Below the pieces are notes generated by a model that did no database searches, had not been told where the DNA came from, and saw only the letters and a program-made list of their open reading frames with translations. A program made the position numbers and the translations under genes. A stretch of DNA of 64,000 nucleotides from Prochlorococcus sp. AG-436-M02 (GTDB lineage: Bacteria; Cyanobacteriota; Cyanobacteriia; PCC-6307; Cyanobiaceae), in contig QCPL01000008.1 of assembly GCA_003212515.1 (NCBI GenBank), positions 1 to 64,000 of the forward strand, given 5' to 3'. Below are positions 55,370 to 63,314 of the stretch, in pieces; the stretch's first letter is position 1; the number at the start of each line of letters is the position of its first letter.

Positions 55370-55675
55370 TTGTACGGAAAAGATTTTTTCATTATGAAAG
55401 CGGATCACTTGAACAATTCAAATGAATTAGAAGAACAGTCAGCCAATTTTGTGCAGCGAGAAGATTCAATCATTAGTTTTCAATCTCGCTTACCGCTTCC
55501 ATTGAATAAGGCTATGAAGGATTTTATAGAGCGATACCCAAATTGGGATCAGTATAGGCTCGTTCAAGCCGCTTTAGCAGGGTTCCTTGTTCAGAATGGG
55601 GTTGAATCAAGATCTATCACTAGGTTATATATAGGCAATATGTTTGGGTCCCCTTCATTCATTGATAGAGATTAA
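55370..55675 (+). CDS. DUF2811 family protein
   Basis: A protein of about 100 residues whose central part, LPLPLNKAMKDFIERYPNWDQYRLVQAALAGFLVQNG, fits the cyanobacterial DUF2811 family, probably a small helical protein. The TTG at 55370 has AGGA five bases upstream; ATG 55394 (MKADHL) is a possible alternative giving 93 residues. Two DnaA-box-like sequences, a promoter and a leader hairpin precede it, so it is transcribed alone. Confidence 0.82.
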   Translation: MYGKDFFIMKADHLNNSNELEEQSANFVQREDSIISFQSRLPLPLNKAMKDFIERYPNWDQYRLVQAALAGFLVQNGVESRSITRLYIGNMFGSPSFIDRD

Positions 55676-55739
55676 ATTAATTAAGTAAAAAATAAAAACT
55701 CGGTTTTTTAATAATCAAATGAAATTCTTATTTCTATCA

Positions 55740-56207
55740 TCAATTCTCTAGTGACTGAATTATTTGCATGGCAATATTTAAATGTATTGGCATTATAGAT
55801 AATCTATTGCCTTTTCTAATTAGAATCAATTCACTTCCTTTAAAACTCTCATTAATTTCATTAAGACTAAGTAACTTATTAAATTTTTTTATATATTTAA
55901 GCTTTGCACAATCCCAACGAGGGCTTTCTTTTTTTGACTTACTGTCAAAGTAATTTGATTTTTTATCAAATTGGGTTGGATCAATTAAATTAGTCTCAAT
56001 TACTTCCATTAGTCCCGTTATCCCAGGGGGTTTACAGTTTGAGTGATAAAAGAAAACTTGGTCACCGATTTTCATTTTTCTCATAAAATTTCTCGCTTGA
56101 TAATTTCTAATACCATCCCAAAGAGTTGTTCCTTCATTCTTTAGGTCGTCTATGCTATAAACATTTGGCTCGCTCTTCATTAGCCAAAACCTAGTTTCTT
56201 CAGTCAT
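55740..56207 (-). CDS. EVE-domain protein
   Basis: A 155-residue protein with the EVE domain: FWLMKSEPNVYSIDDL, LWDGIRNYQARNFMR and VFFYHSNCKPPGITGLMEV. EVE is related to PUA and YTH domains and is thought to bind modified bases in RNA or DNA. It is the last core-type gene before the accessory region. The C-terminal NEINESF...GNRLSIMP segment completes the fold. Confidence 0.9.
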   Translation of the reverse strand: MTEETRFWLMKSEPNVYSIDDLKNEGTTLWDGIRNYQARNFMRKMKIGDQVFFYHSNCKPPGITGLMEVIETNLIDPTQFDKKSNYFDSKSKKESPRWDCAKLKYIKKFNKLLSLNEINESFKGSELILIRKGNRLSIMPIHLNIAMQIIQSLEN

Positions 56208-56331
56208 AGCAAGGGATCTCGGCGTTTAATTGTGATACTTTGAGGCTGTTCTCGGTGTTGAAACCTAGGAATTGCCTGCATTCTCTTATCTATTCTTACT
56301 CAATTATATGGTTTGTGCTTTTAGTTGATCC

Positions 56332-56365
56332 ATTGCTTTCGGAGCACTAGGTCGCAGGTTCGAAT
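56332..56365 (+). other. tRNA remnant (anticodon arm and T-arm)
   Basis: ATTGC-TTTCGGA-GCACT looks like an anticodon arm with the loop T-T-TCG-G-A, which would be an arginine anticodon. It runs into AGGTC and GCAGG-TTCGAAT, a standard T-stem and T-loop, but the second half of the T-stem and the acceptor are missing. A nine-base GTTCGAATA is then repeated two bases further on. It lies between core and accessory genes and looks like an attachment-site scar. Confidence 0.5.
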
Positions 56366-56394
56366 AAAGTTCGAATATTGGTATGAACAAAGAT

Positions 56395-57522
56395 TCAGTC
56401 AACAGTGTAGGCATGAGAATCATAAATCCCTTTTTTTGAATTTTCTGGCGAATCTACACTTTCTTCTTTTATTTTCTCTTTTATGATCCAAGCAAGATAA
56501 TCTTTTTTCACCTGCATATATCCACCATTGCTAGAAATGCGTTTTACTAAACCATAGCCACCTTTAATTGATGAAATTTCTTCTAATGTAGGTAGTGACA
56601 TTTCATGAAATTTAGGCTTATTGCTTTTAAGGAATTTTCTTATTTCTTGAAGGATTTTCTTTTTGCTATCTTCCATTACTTTCCTAATTAGATCTATATA
56701 GTCTTTTTGATGAAGAGATAACATTGCATCTCTTAATTCTTTTGCAGCATTAAGTAATGAATCCCAAACCTTATTTTCATTACTAAGCTTTGGCATGATT
56801 CCTTTTTTCTCAATAGATGATTTTGTCTGCTCATAATATTTGTCAAATAAATCTTCTATGTAGCTTTCGATATTTTTACCTTCAATTACAGGGTTCTCCT
56901 TAGCTTCTTTACTATTTTCAAGAGGTATCAACTTTGGTTTGCAGTTAAATTTCTCAGCTAGTTTCATATTGATGAACATATGAAAAATATCTTTTGAACG
57001 ATTATTGCTGGTTTGCATTTCTTTAATAACAAGATCATGGTAGGTATCCAATGGTTTTAATTTTCCATGTACATCACTCTTTTCAATTTTCATTGAGACG
57101 TCATCTCTTTCTCTAAGAACTTTTTCAACATTTTCGTTAAAAAGTAGAAAACCACTTTCATTAGTCCAGGGTAGGTTTGCAGTAAGTTTCTGGTTAACTA
57201 TTGGCAAAATGTCGAGAAAAGTTGCTCTTTCCTTTTGTCCTTGATTATTGGTCTTTTCTATACCAAATAACTTTGAAAAGATATCTATAGCTTTTGAATT
57301 ATCAATTTGCTCTATCAACGTATTTATAAGCATTGAGCCTACTTCTGCGCCTTTAGCTCCTTTCAATCCTGAGTAAAGGATTAGAGCATCTAACAGCTTG
57401 TTTCGAATAAGAGAGGAACAAGCAACTAACTCGTCAATATTTTCTTCGACAGTCTTCTGCTCTAACTCTGAGAAATCAAGGTAGTACTTATCTGACCTGT
57501 GACTATCCAAAGTCATTTCCAA
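56395..57522 (-). CDS. unknown helical protein, 375 aa
   Basis: I do not recognise this protein. It has no signal peptide or membrane helix and is rich in lysine, glutamate, asparagine and serine. Residues 180-330 look strongly helical (NKVWDSLLNAAKELRDAML, DLIRKVMEDSKKKILQEIRKFL). The C-terminus has KGGYGLVKRISSNGGYMQVKKDYLAW, possibly a small globular domain. The stop lies about 30 bases from the tRNA remnant. A leftward terminator stands between it and sequence further right, so it should have its own promoter near 57.55 kb. Confidence 0.65.
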   Translation of the reverse strand: MEMTLDSHRSDKYYLDFSELEQKTVEENIDELVACSSLIRNKLLDALILYSGLKGAKGAEVGSMLINTLIEQIDNSKAIDIFSKLFGIEKTNNQGQKERATFLDILPIVNQKLTANLPWTNESGFLLFNENVEKVLRERDDVSMKIEKSDVHGKLKPLDTYHDLVIKEMQTSNNRSKDIFHMFINMKLAEKFNCKPKLIPLENSKEAKENPVIEGKNIESYIEDLFDKYYEQTKSSIEKKGIMPKLSNENKVWDSLLNAAKELRDAMLSLHQKDYIDLIRKVMEDSKKKILQEIRKFLKSNKPKFHEMSLPTLEEISSIKGGYGLVKRISSNGGYMQVKKDYLAWIIKEKIKEESVDSPENSKKGIYDSHAYTVD

Positions 57523-57715
57523 TAAAATCTCTGAATACCTGCAAATATAGCAAAAATAATAGTCTTTGTTGATTTTCTTAACAATAAATATAGTAGTTAC
57601 ACCAGGCAGTTAGAGGAATCTTGATTTCAAGGAAAAGTATATCTCAGATTTTTTAGACCAATAGGTCTCTTTTCTGCTAGCTTGCTTTTATCTCTGCTTG
57701 AGCTCGCTTGCGAGC

Positions 57716-57752
57716 ATTAAAAAGATCCATGAAGCTGACACTTCATGGATCT
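57716..57752 (-). terminator. leftward terminator without a known transcript
   Basis: AGATCCATGAAG-tgtcag-CTTCATGGATCT is a perfect 12-base stem on the minus strand followed by TTTTT. It would stop transcription arriving from the right, but no leftward gene is found between 57753 and 59014. In the rightward direction there is no T-run. A small RNA on the minus strand is the simplest explanation. Confidence 0.65.
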
Positions 57753-57790
57753 AGCCCGAAGGCAGAGAACACACTCTAAAAGTCATCCTC

Positions 57791-57997
57791 ATGACCTACA
57801 ACATGGCATTAAGTCATCCTTTAGTCAAAAAGATTAAGGGAAATTCGAAACTTTCCTTAGAGGATTGTGTTCCGAATTGTATAACTGAATTTCAGTCAGC
57901 AACGAATTTCGCAAAAACCTCTAGAAGTTTGAATCAACTTCATTATTGGTATCTGCATTGGTCAAGGTCACCACACAACGATTTAGGAGGCTGTTAA
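57791..57997 (+). CDS. possible small protein, 68 aa (doubtful)
   Basis: The frame reads MTYNMALSHPLVKKIKGNSKL... and ends with LNQLHYWYLHWSRSPHNDLGGC. The tail is unusual in composition and could be a real peptide. There is no ribosome site at 57791 or at the inner ATG 57803. It lies in a region with hairpins and may simply be open by chance. Confidence 0.3.
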   Translation: MTYNMALSHPLVKKIKGNSKLSLEDCVPNCITEFQSATNFAKTSRSLNQLHYWYLHWSRSPHNDLGGC

Positions 57998-58127
57998 ATC
58001 TTTATTTTTTTGTGAGAACTTTAAATGGCAAGGATTCTAGATGTAACTCATTCTTGTCTTGCCTGCATAAGGCAGTTCAAAGGGAAAAGAGGTTTAGCAA
58101 ATTTATTAATTTTATTAATTCAAACAA

Positions 58128-58559
58128 ATGTCATTTTTTAAACAACCTTCATTAGTTGAGAACGTTGATGGTCATAGCGCTATAGCTATTGCCCCAATCT
58201 ATCCTGCGGGAGAAGGAATTATTTTCTCTGCAATCATTCCACTTCACCCAACTATTCAGAAAGTTTGGTGTCCGCCTGACTTAACTATTAATGCAAATAA
58301 GACCCTTATTGTCCTGGCTAATCCGGGGGCTACTGGTTTAAATCCAGTCGTAAGATCTATTGTCACTCCTGTAGAGGAGGCTTTTATTGCAAAAATGCTT
58401 CTTTTAAGAGATGGATGTTTAGCTAAAGAACATGGGGTTAGCATCGATGATAAATATTTTCAGTTAGATCTATTTGTCTCAGCTTTTGAATCCCTTGATG
58501 GAACTTGTTCGTTATCAGAAGATAAACATCTTAAAACACCTACACTAAATGAGGCGTAA
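58128..58559 (+). CDS. unknown protein, 143 aa, first of a three-gene set
   Basis: A soluble protein of balanced composition with GHSAIAIAPIYPAGEGIIFSAI and KTLIVLANPGATGLNPVV near the middle, which look like strands of a compact fold. No family is recognised. The start ATG lies before SFFKQPSLVENV. The next gene starts five bases after its stop and a third overlaps that one, so all three are one operon. Confidence 0.6.
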   Translation: MSFFKQPSLVENVDGHSAIAIAPIYPAGEGIIFSAIIPLHPTIQKVWCPPDLTINANKTLIVLANPGATGLNPVVRSIVTPVEEAFIAKMLLLRDGCLAKEHGVSIDDKYFQLDLFVSAFESLDGTCSLSEDKHLKTPTLNEA

Positions 58560-58564
58560 ATGAT

Positions 58565-58804
58565 ATGAGAGAGATTAAATCATTTTTTGAAGTCTTCTAT
58601 TCGTTCAGATCGTCAGTTTGGCATCGTCTTTTCAAGAATGAGAAAAGAATCTATAAACTTGAGAAGGACATCTCTATTCTAGAAGACAAAATTAGGGGCT
58701 TAGAAGTTGTTTTCATTGATATCCCAGCAGAAATCGCTGCAGATATGCAAATTGCTTCAGGCCAAATGGGATATTCATCAGTTAATGAAGAGGAGCTTTC
58801 CTGA
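58565..58804 (+). CDS. unknown small coiled-coil protein, 79 aa
   Basis: The central part (NEKRIYKLEKDISILEDKIRGLE) has a heptad pattern and should form a coiled coil; the ends are short and polar. It begins five bases after the 143-aa gene and its TGA shares one base with the next ATG (TGATG at 58802-58806). A small structural or adaptor protein is possible, but function is unknown. Confidence 0.55.
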   Translation: MREIKSFFEVFYSFRSSVWHRLFKNEKRIYKLEKDISILEDKIRGLEVVFIDIPAEIAADMQIASGQMGYSSVNEEELS

Positions 58805-59010
58805 TGTCAAACAATTTGAAAACGTTTAATCTTATGCAAGAACTGATTGAGGAGGCTTTATTGCCGGTAAGAATTAAAAGGAAGGTAAAGATAGAAAGAG
58901 TTAAGGTTTTTATCTTCACTGACCTAGGTTCCCTATTTAACTTAATGCAATGCAATTATAGCACTATTTTAATCTCACATAAACCAGTAAAGATCTCGAC
59001 TTTATTATAG
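58804..59010 (+). CDS. unknown small protein, 68 aa
   Basis: A basic protein (VRIKRKVKIERVKVF) that overlaps the previous stop by one base. It could be the third member of the operon. No known domain is seen and the C-terminal half is less protein-like, so some doubt remains. It converges on the 146-aa secreted protein with a four-base gap. Confidence 0.5.
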   Translation: MSNNLKTFNLMQELIEEALLPVRIKRKVKIERVKVFIFTDLGSLFNLMQCNYSTILISHKPVKISTLL

Positions 59011-59014
59011 ATAA

Positions 59015-59455
59015 TTATTGAATAAGAGATGAAGGTTTTAGAAATAATCTTTCTACAGTCTCATTCAGTTCTTCTGGTACTTCAGGAGTAAAAGAAAATA
59101 TCTCAGATAAAGCATAAGTAGTATCTATAAAACCAGGATTAATTATTCCAATTATATGCTTGCAAGGATAGTCCTTATCATTACTAAGGCAAATTAAACT
59201 TTGTCCTCTCTTCCTTCCACTGGTAATCATAATATCTTCACTCCTCATCCTATTTATTGATTTTATCTCCTCACAAGAAATATTACTAAGTTTAGCTAAG
59301 TTGCTTTCTTTTATTTTACTTAAACTCCACTCTAAGGTATTATTTGATATAACTGAAGTACAGTTTTGCTTCGCTTGGATTGGGCGAATGCTTACACTCA
59401 ATAAAGTTGAAGTGACAATGATTGGTATTATAAGTAAATTAGTTTTTATGATCAT
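59015..59455 (-). CDS. secreted hypothetical protein, 146 aa
   Basis: A signal peptide is clear: MIIKTNLLIIPIIVTSTLLS followed by VSIRPIQAKQ, with a likely cut after QAK or nearby. The mature part has four cysteines (NCTSV, ISCEE, LICLS, YPCKH) that may form two disulfides. No family is recognised. It lies 178 bases downstream of the 410-aa membrane protein on the same strand and might share its transcript. Confidence 0.62.
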   Translation of the reverse strand: MIIKTNLLIIPIIVTSTLLSVSIRPIQAKQNCTSVISNNTLEWSLSKIKESNLAKLSNISCEEIKSINRMRSEDIMITSGRKRGQSLICLSNDKDYPCKHIIGIINPGFIDTTYALSEIFSFTPEVPEELNETVERLFLKPSSLIQ

Positions 59456-59633
59456 TTAATGAAAATCCTTAAATCTCATCATCAATCTAGCATATCCCTA
59501 AAAAGTTTCTAATCATTGTGATCAACTCATAAGTTAGTTCTAATCTAAGAACTGGTATATTTTTATTATTCTACTTAAATTATTACTTCATAAGGAGTAT
59601 TTATTGATACTATAAATATTATAATAATTAAGC

Positions 59634-60866
59634 TTAATCTCCTTCTATCTCTTTGCTATCAGCTTGTAAGAAAATAGCCGTAAATGTAAGTGCTAGAACA
59701 TTAAATACTAATAATGAAACTAGTAACTTGCTTTGTTTCTGTGATCTGCTGTTCTCCATACGGTTGTATGAGTCGGCATATAACCTAATTTTATAACCTT
59801 GAATCTCATGTAGGACTTTGTAATCACTTACTCGATATTTATTTAATTGATTGATACTCACTTTACTATCATTAGAAAGATATTTATTGCAATAAACTGG
59901 GCTTTTCATTAGGTTTAGTATAGCTACTCTATTCTTGTAAGGGATTGACTCGAGATTGTTATAACTGAAAATATTTTGCAGATTCATTTTTCTACAATGA
60001 CCTAGTACGATATTATCAATTTCATAAGACAATAGAGATTGTCCAATAATCACTGATATTAATGCAAATAAGAAAGACAACATCAAAGGTCTAACTTTTG
60101 GAACAATAAATAATACTTTATTTTTCTTATTTAATTTTCCCTCAATAGAGTCATCGCTAATATTATTATTTATAATGTCTACTGAGCAAACTATTAGAAA
60201 TAATATTGCCTCTGATATAATTAATATTAGGTAAGATATATTTAATTTTCTTTTCAGATGTTGAATTGGCTCTCTCCCTAGAGACTCTCTTTCTTTTAAT
60301 GATTTTACTGCCAAGTATAATTTATTTAAATTTGTACTTAAACCTGATTCAATTTGATTGAAATTATTAATATTTGCATTTTCGTTTTCGATAACTCTAT
60401 TTATATATTCAGAGGCTGTTGCAATATTTAATTTTTTGGCATTGTTGAAACTAAGCCCAAAACCATTGCTTGCAATTTGGTCAGCCTTTAATGAAACAGA
60501 AGCAATACTTGCAAAAATTGGATGATTTTCATTAAGTTCTATTGTTTCTAGAAGTGCAATCTTATAGTCTTTAGATCGATTTTTTACCTGAATTAGAGCA
60601 TTAAAATAATTTTGGCAATTTTCAGGAAAATCCTTTTTGCAATATATGCTTTGCTTCTTTAGGTTTTCAAATATAGATATCTTATCTATATTTGCGGTTG
60701 TATTTAGAGCTTCTATTGCTTCTATTTGACCTGCTGCATTGGATAGTTTATGTTCATTTATAGAATAGAAGAAAGAGTTCAAACCAAAAATACTTGTAAT
60801 TCCAAGTGATACTGCTACAAGCTTCTTAACTGTTTTATGTCGTAAAGATGGTATTTTCTTTCTCAT
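59634..60866 (-). CDS. unknown four-helix membrane protein with internal duplication, 410 aa
   Basis: Hydrophobic helices lie near residues 14-36, 209-231, 261-280 and 380-401. Each pair encloses a large loop that should face the same, probably outer, side. The loops share a repeat: residues 68-102 (NLKKQSIYCKK...RSKDYK) and 318-350 (NLMKSPVYCNK...RVSDYK) match in Asn-Leu, Lys, Tyr-Cys, Lys and the closing Arg-x-x-Asp-Tyr-Lys. The layout is that of two helix-sensor-helix units with no output domain. I know no such family. DUF3137 and lemA lie upstream. Confidence 0.65.
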   Translation of the reverse strand: MRKKIPSLRHKTVKKLVAVSLGITSIFGLNSFFYSINEHKLSNAAGQIEAIEALNTTANIDKISIFENLKKQSIYCKKDFPENCQNYFNALIQVKNRSKDYKIALLETIELNENHPIFASIASVSLKADQIASNGFGLSFNNAKKLNIATASEYINRVIENENANINNFNQIESGLSTNLNKLYLAVKSLKERESLGREPIQHLKRKLNISYLILIISEAILFLIVCSVDIINNNISDDSIEGKLNKKNKVLFIVPKVRPLMLSFLFALISVIIGQSLLSYEIDNIVLGHCRKMNLQNIFSYNNLESIPYKNRVAILNLMKSPVYCNKYLSNDSKVSINQLNKYRVSDYKVLHEIQGYKIRLYADSYNRMENSRSQKQSKLLVSLLVFNVLALTFTAIFLQADSKEIEGD

Positions 60867-60941
60867 TATCGATACTAGACATAGCTTAATTATATTGCAT
60901 TTAATTAAATAGCAATAATCTATAGAATAACTATATCATTC

Positions 60942-61940
60942 TTAACTTTTAGTCCATATTCTTCTATTTAAATTAAGGTCTTGAATAATTCCACATGCCA
61001 TATCAATGTCTTCAAAGAAATTATCAACTAGATTTTTTTCTAGATATGAGCTGAATATTTTAGTTTCAAACATATCTGGGTAATGAGAAAGAGCGATATA
61101 TATATTACTGCCTTTAAATGAAATATAAGTATCTTTTCCAGTCTTTTCCTTAAAAGCTACAAGGTTTTCCATTAGCTTAGGAGTAATAATATATCTTGCT
61201 TCATTTTGATTGTATCCATATACTTTAAAAAGCTTCTCAAACTTTTGATTCTCTAGATTGATTAATTCTGTCCCACTTACAGCAGGAAGCTTTTGAAATA
61301 TTTTTGCAATACCTCCGATTGAGCCTTCCCAATTGTCGGGTAAAATAATAGTTAGACCATTAATATTTTTGTTGAAGTCCGCAACAAAGAAAAAACCTTT
61401 AAATAATCTATGCCACTTTATTTCAATACGGCCATTTTTCTTTTTCCTTCTCGTCTTATACTCTGCATTGATTTCGCTAAACTCAAATGATGTCTGATCT
61501 AAGTTTCCCTGAATGTGGTCTTCTCCAGTGAATCGATCTATTTTACAAATATCTTTTCCCCATTCCCTAGAAGAAAAGAATAGATTACTTTCTTTGAAAT
61601 ATTTGCTACTTATGTGTCCTGAATGATTATATTCTAAGCTACTATCAAAGAAAGTAGCTATTTTAGGAATTACCTTTTTCTTGAATTCTAAATTTAAATT
61701 CTCAGATACACTCCTGTAGTATATTATGATAATAAGCAATAGTATTGTTAATATTATAAATAGGATTATTGATTTGCTTGCTAATGAGATTATAAATAAA
61801 GTTAAAAATATTAGAATTGTGAGAAGTATTTTTTTACATGTAGTTACTCTTTTCTTTTCTAATTGCCTCAGATTTGGCAGAAGATACTTCTTATAATATG
61901 ACTCTTTGTCTTGAGAAAAATCTGATTTAGTATTCATCAA
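60942..61940 (-). CDS. DUF3137 family membrane protein
   Basis: A 332-residue protein with two close membrane helices near residues 38-75 (ILLTILIFLTLFIISLAS, IILFIILTILLLIIIIYY) and a large soluble part. RLFKGFFFVADFNKNINGLTIILPDNW is the segment that suggests DUF3137, a family often next to lemA. Here its start overlaps the lemA stop as ATGA (61940-61937), so the two are translated together. Role unknown, probably at the membrane. Confidence 0.75.
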   Translation of the reverse strand: MMNTKSDFSQDKESYYKKYLLPNLRQLEKKRVTTCKKILLTILIFLTLFIISLASKSIILFIILTILLLIIIIYYRSVSENLNLEFKKKVIPKIATFFDSSLEYNHSGHISSKYFKESNLFFSSREWGKDICKIDRFTGEDHIQGNLDQTSFEFSEINAEYKTRRKKKNGRIEIKWHRLFKGFFFVADFNKNINGLTIILPDNWEGSIGGIAKIFQKLPAVSGTELINLENQKFEKLFKVYGYNQNEARYIITPKLMENLVAFKEKTGKDTYISFKGSNIYIALSHYPDMFETKIFSSYLEKNLVDNFFEDIDMACGIIQDLNLNRRIWTKS

Positions 61941-62323
61941 TTTTCAAAAATATCTCCAATATCTGGGTTTTCCTTTTTAAAATCAGGTACTTCAAAAAAT
62001 ACCTTGGTTTTGAAGTTGAAAATTAAAGCAATAATGTTAGTTGGGAACATTTGAACAGCGGCATTATATTCAGCTGTAATTGCATTAAAGGTTCTTCTTG
62101 CTGCTGAAAGTTGTTCTTCTACCTCGTTTTCAGATTTCTGTAGTTCGAGGAAATTCTGACTTGCTTTTAGTTCTGGATAATTTTCTACAGCCACCATGAT
62201 GGATCCTAATGTTCTTGTTAATCCGTTCTCTAATGCAACTTGGCTTTCAGTGGCCTTAGATGTTTTGAATGATTGTGAACGGGATTCAGCAATTCGTATC
62301 AAAGTATCTGCTTCATGATTCAT
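61937..62323 (-). CDS. lemA: LemA family protein, C-terminal fragment
   Basis: The 128-residue frame covers the helical body of LemA: ALENGLTRTLGSIMVAVENYPELKA, FLELQKSENEVEEQLSAARR and NAAVQMFPTNI. The normal N-terminal membrane helix is missing here but is encoded just upstream in another frame (next entry). The ATG at 62323 follows AAAGG-TTAC and overlaps the upstream TGA as ATGA, so it could be translated by re-initiation. In a whole LemA the sequence before MNHE would read VKGY. LemA proteins lie at the membrane; function is unclear. Confidence 0.75.
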   Translation of the reverse strand: MNHEADTLIRIAESRSQSFKTSKATESQVALENGLTRTLGSIMVAVENYPELKASQNFLELQKSENEVEEQLSAARRTFNAITAEYNAAVQMFPTNIIALIFNFKTKVFFEVPDFKKENPDIGDIFEN

Positions 62324-62484
62324 GTAACCTTTACCATTTTTGCAAGATCTGGGATTAAGTCATATCTTTTACTTAATTGAACCTCAATGTTCGAAAAAGC
62401 GTTGTCTACCTTTGCTTTCTTATTTACGAGGTAATTGTAAATCAATATTATTGCAATTACTATACAAATTAGTATTGCTCTCAT
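62320..62484 (-). pseudogene. lemA: LemA N-terminal fragment, out of frame with the body
   Basis: Not in the ORF track because of its size. The 54-codon frame MRAILICIVIAIILIYNYLV is a membrane helix, followed by NKKAKVDNAFSNIEVQLSKR and YDLIPDLAKMVK, the classic LemA N-terminus. It then meets TGA, while the C-terminal frame continues with GYMNHEADT. One missing base, most simply an A in GTAAAGG, explains the break. It is either a mutation, a split pair that still works, a frameshifting site or a sequence error. Confidence 0.72.
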
Positions 62485-63314
62485 GTCTGAAGTGCTTGCT
62501 CTAATTAATCTACCATTTTTAAATGCAATCCTTTTGCAGGGTTATGTTTACTTTAACGTAATAAACTAACTATTAATTTATACAGTATAAATAGGGATTT
62601 TGAGGCAGAACCTTTAGATATCGATTAGGGGTGGGGTGTCTTTGGGATATACAGATGGAGCTTTCGTGATGTGGTTCATTATGAAAATAGGGCCGTCTCT
62701 TTAGTGAAAACAATAACTTTTAAAATCAAAAGCAAGCTAATTTTTGTTATACCTGAGACTACAAATGGCCATCGACTCTGAAGTGATCCCACCAGCAAGT
62801 CCTGAAGGATATGGCTCTGTGCGTTTTGGTCCTAAGTGGGCTTTCTTTCTACCTTGCAATAACACTTGGTGTATTCGGATTAATTGTAATCTTTAAAGAG
62901 CTTCTTCCTTTGATTGTGATTCTAGTCAGCCTATAGTTGAACAACTACTGCATTGGTTATCTTCTTCCCGTACGCAATATCAGTAATTTCTTTCTTTCGT
63001 TTCCTTATCTCTACCCGTTCCTAGGTGTCCATGTTGTCTTAACGCTATTGCCACATGTACTAGCTAACAAGAGGATATCAGTTCCTTTCATTAAGTGATT
63101 TTCAATGAAGGTTGATCGTAATAAATACAAGGTATAAGGATGATCTGAGAACTTATGACCTTTTAATTTTCCTTAATCCATAAACTTATCAACTGCCCCT
63201 CTCCAATGCTGTTGGATCTTTCATTGATTCGCTTGCTTCATCTCATTCTCTATGAAGTACATCCATCGCTTAAAGACATAACTGACATGTTTCAAGACCA
63301 GCATAAATGATCTT
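62485..63314. other. 830-base stretch with a broken small gene and no intact gene
   Basis: Between lemA and the TPR gene. Apart from the frameshifted small membrane protein at 62765-62936, there is an open stretch of 54 codons (62937-63098, from TTG) in the same frame just after its TAG stop, and a 34-codon ORF (63206-63310). Neither has a ribosome site. The region looks like decayed coding sequence. Confidence 0.5.
62765..62936 (+). pseudogene. small membrane protein broken by a TTTC duplication
   Basis: The ATG frame begins MAIDSEVIPPASPEGYGSV and RFGPKWAF, then leaves sense and stops at 62896. In the next frame the peptide continues as YLAITLGVFGLIVIFKELLP, a membrane helix, and ends at TAG 62934-62936. 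The break is at GCTTTCTTTCTACC: deleting one TTTC (62842-62849) gives KWAFYLAITLG and one frame of about 55 codons. It looks like a four-base slippage duplication. It resembles small single-helix cyanobacterial proteins, but no named family is known to me. Confidence 0.65.

Larger units (their letters stand above)
57523..58127. other. largely non-coding stretch with hairpins
   Basis: About 600 bases without a convincing gene. AGACC-aata-GGTCT (57655-57668) and GCTCGC-tt-GCGAGC (57702-57715) are small inverted repeats. A perfect 12-base hairpin with a leftward T-run follows (listed separately). AGTCATCCT occurs twice near 57.8 kb. The 57791 and 57946 ORFs lie in it; only the first is listed, with low confidence. 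Confidence 0.5.

Noticed and set aside
55694-55708. AAAAAC-tcg-GTTTTT hairpin after DUF2811
   Set aside because: The stem is almost all A-T with a three-base loop, so it is likely unstable; not called a terminator.
57946-58155. Rightward 69-aa ORF
   Set aside because: It overlaps the start of the 143-aa gene and the 57791 ORF, lacks a ribosome site and has a composition typical of chance frames.
63206-63310. Rightward 34-codon ORF (MLLDLSLIRLLH...)
   Set aside because: It is short, with no ribosome site or neighbour support; too weak to call a gene.
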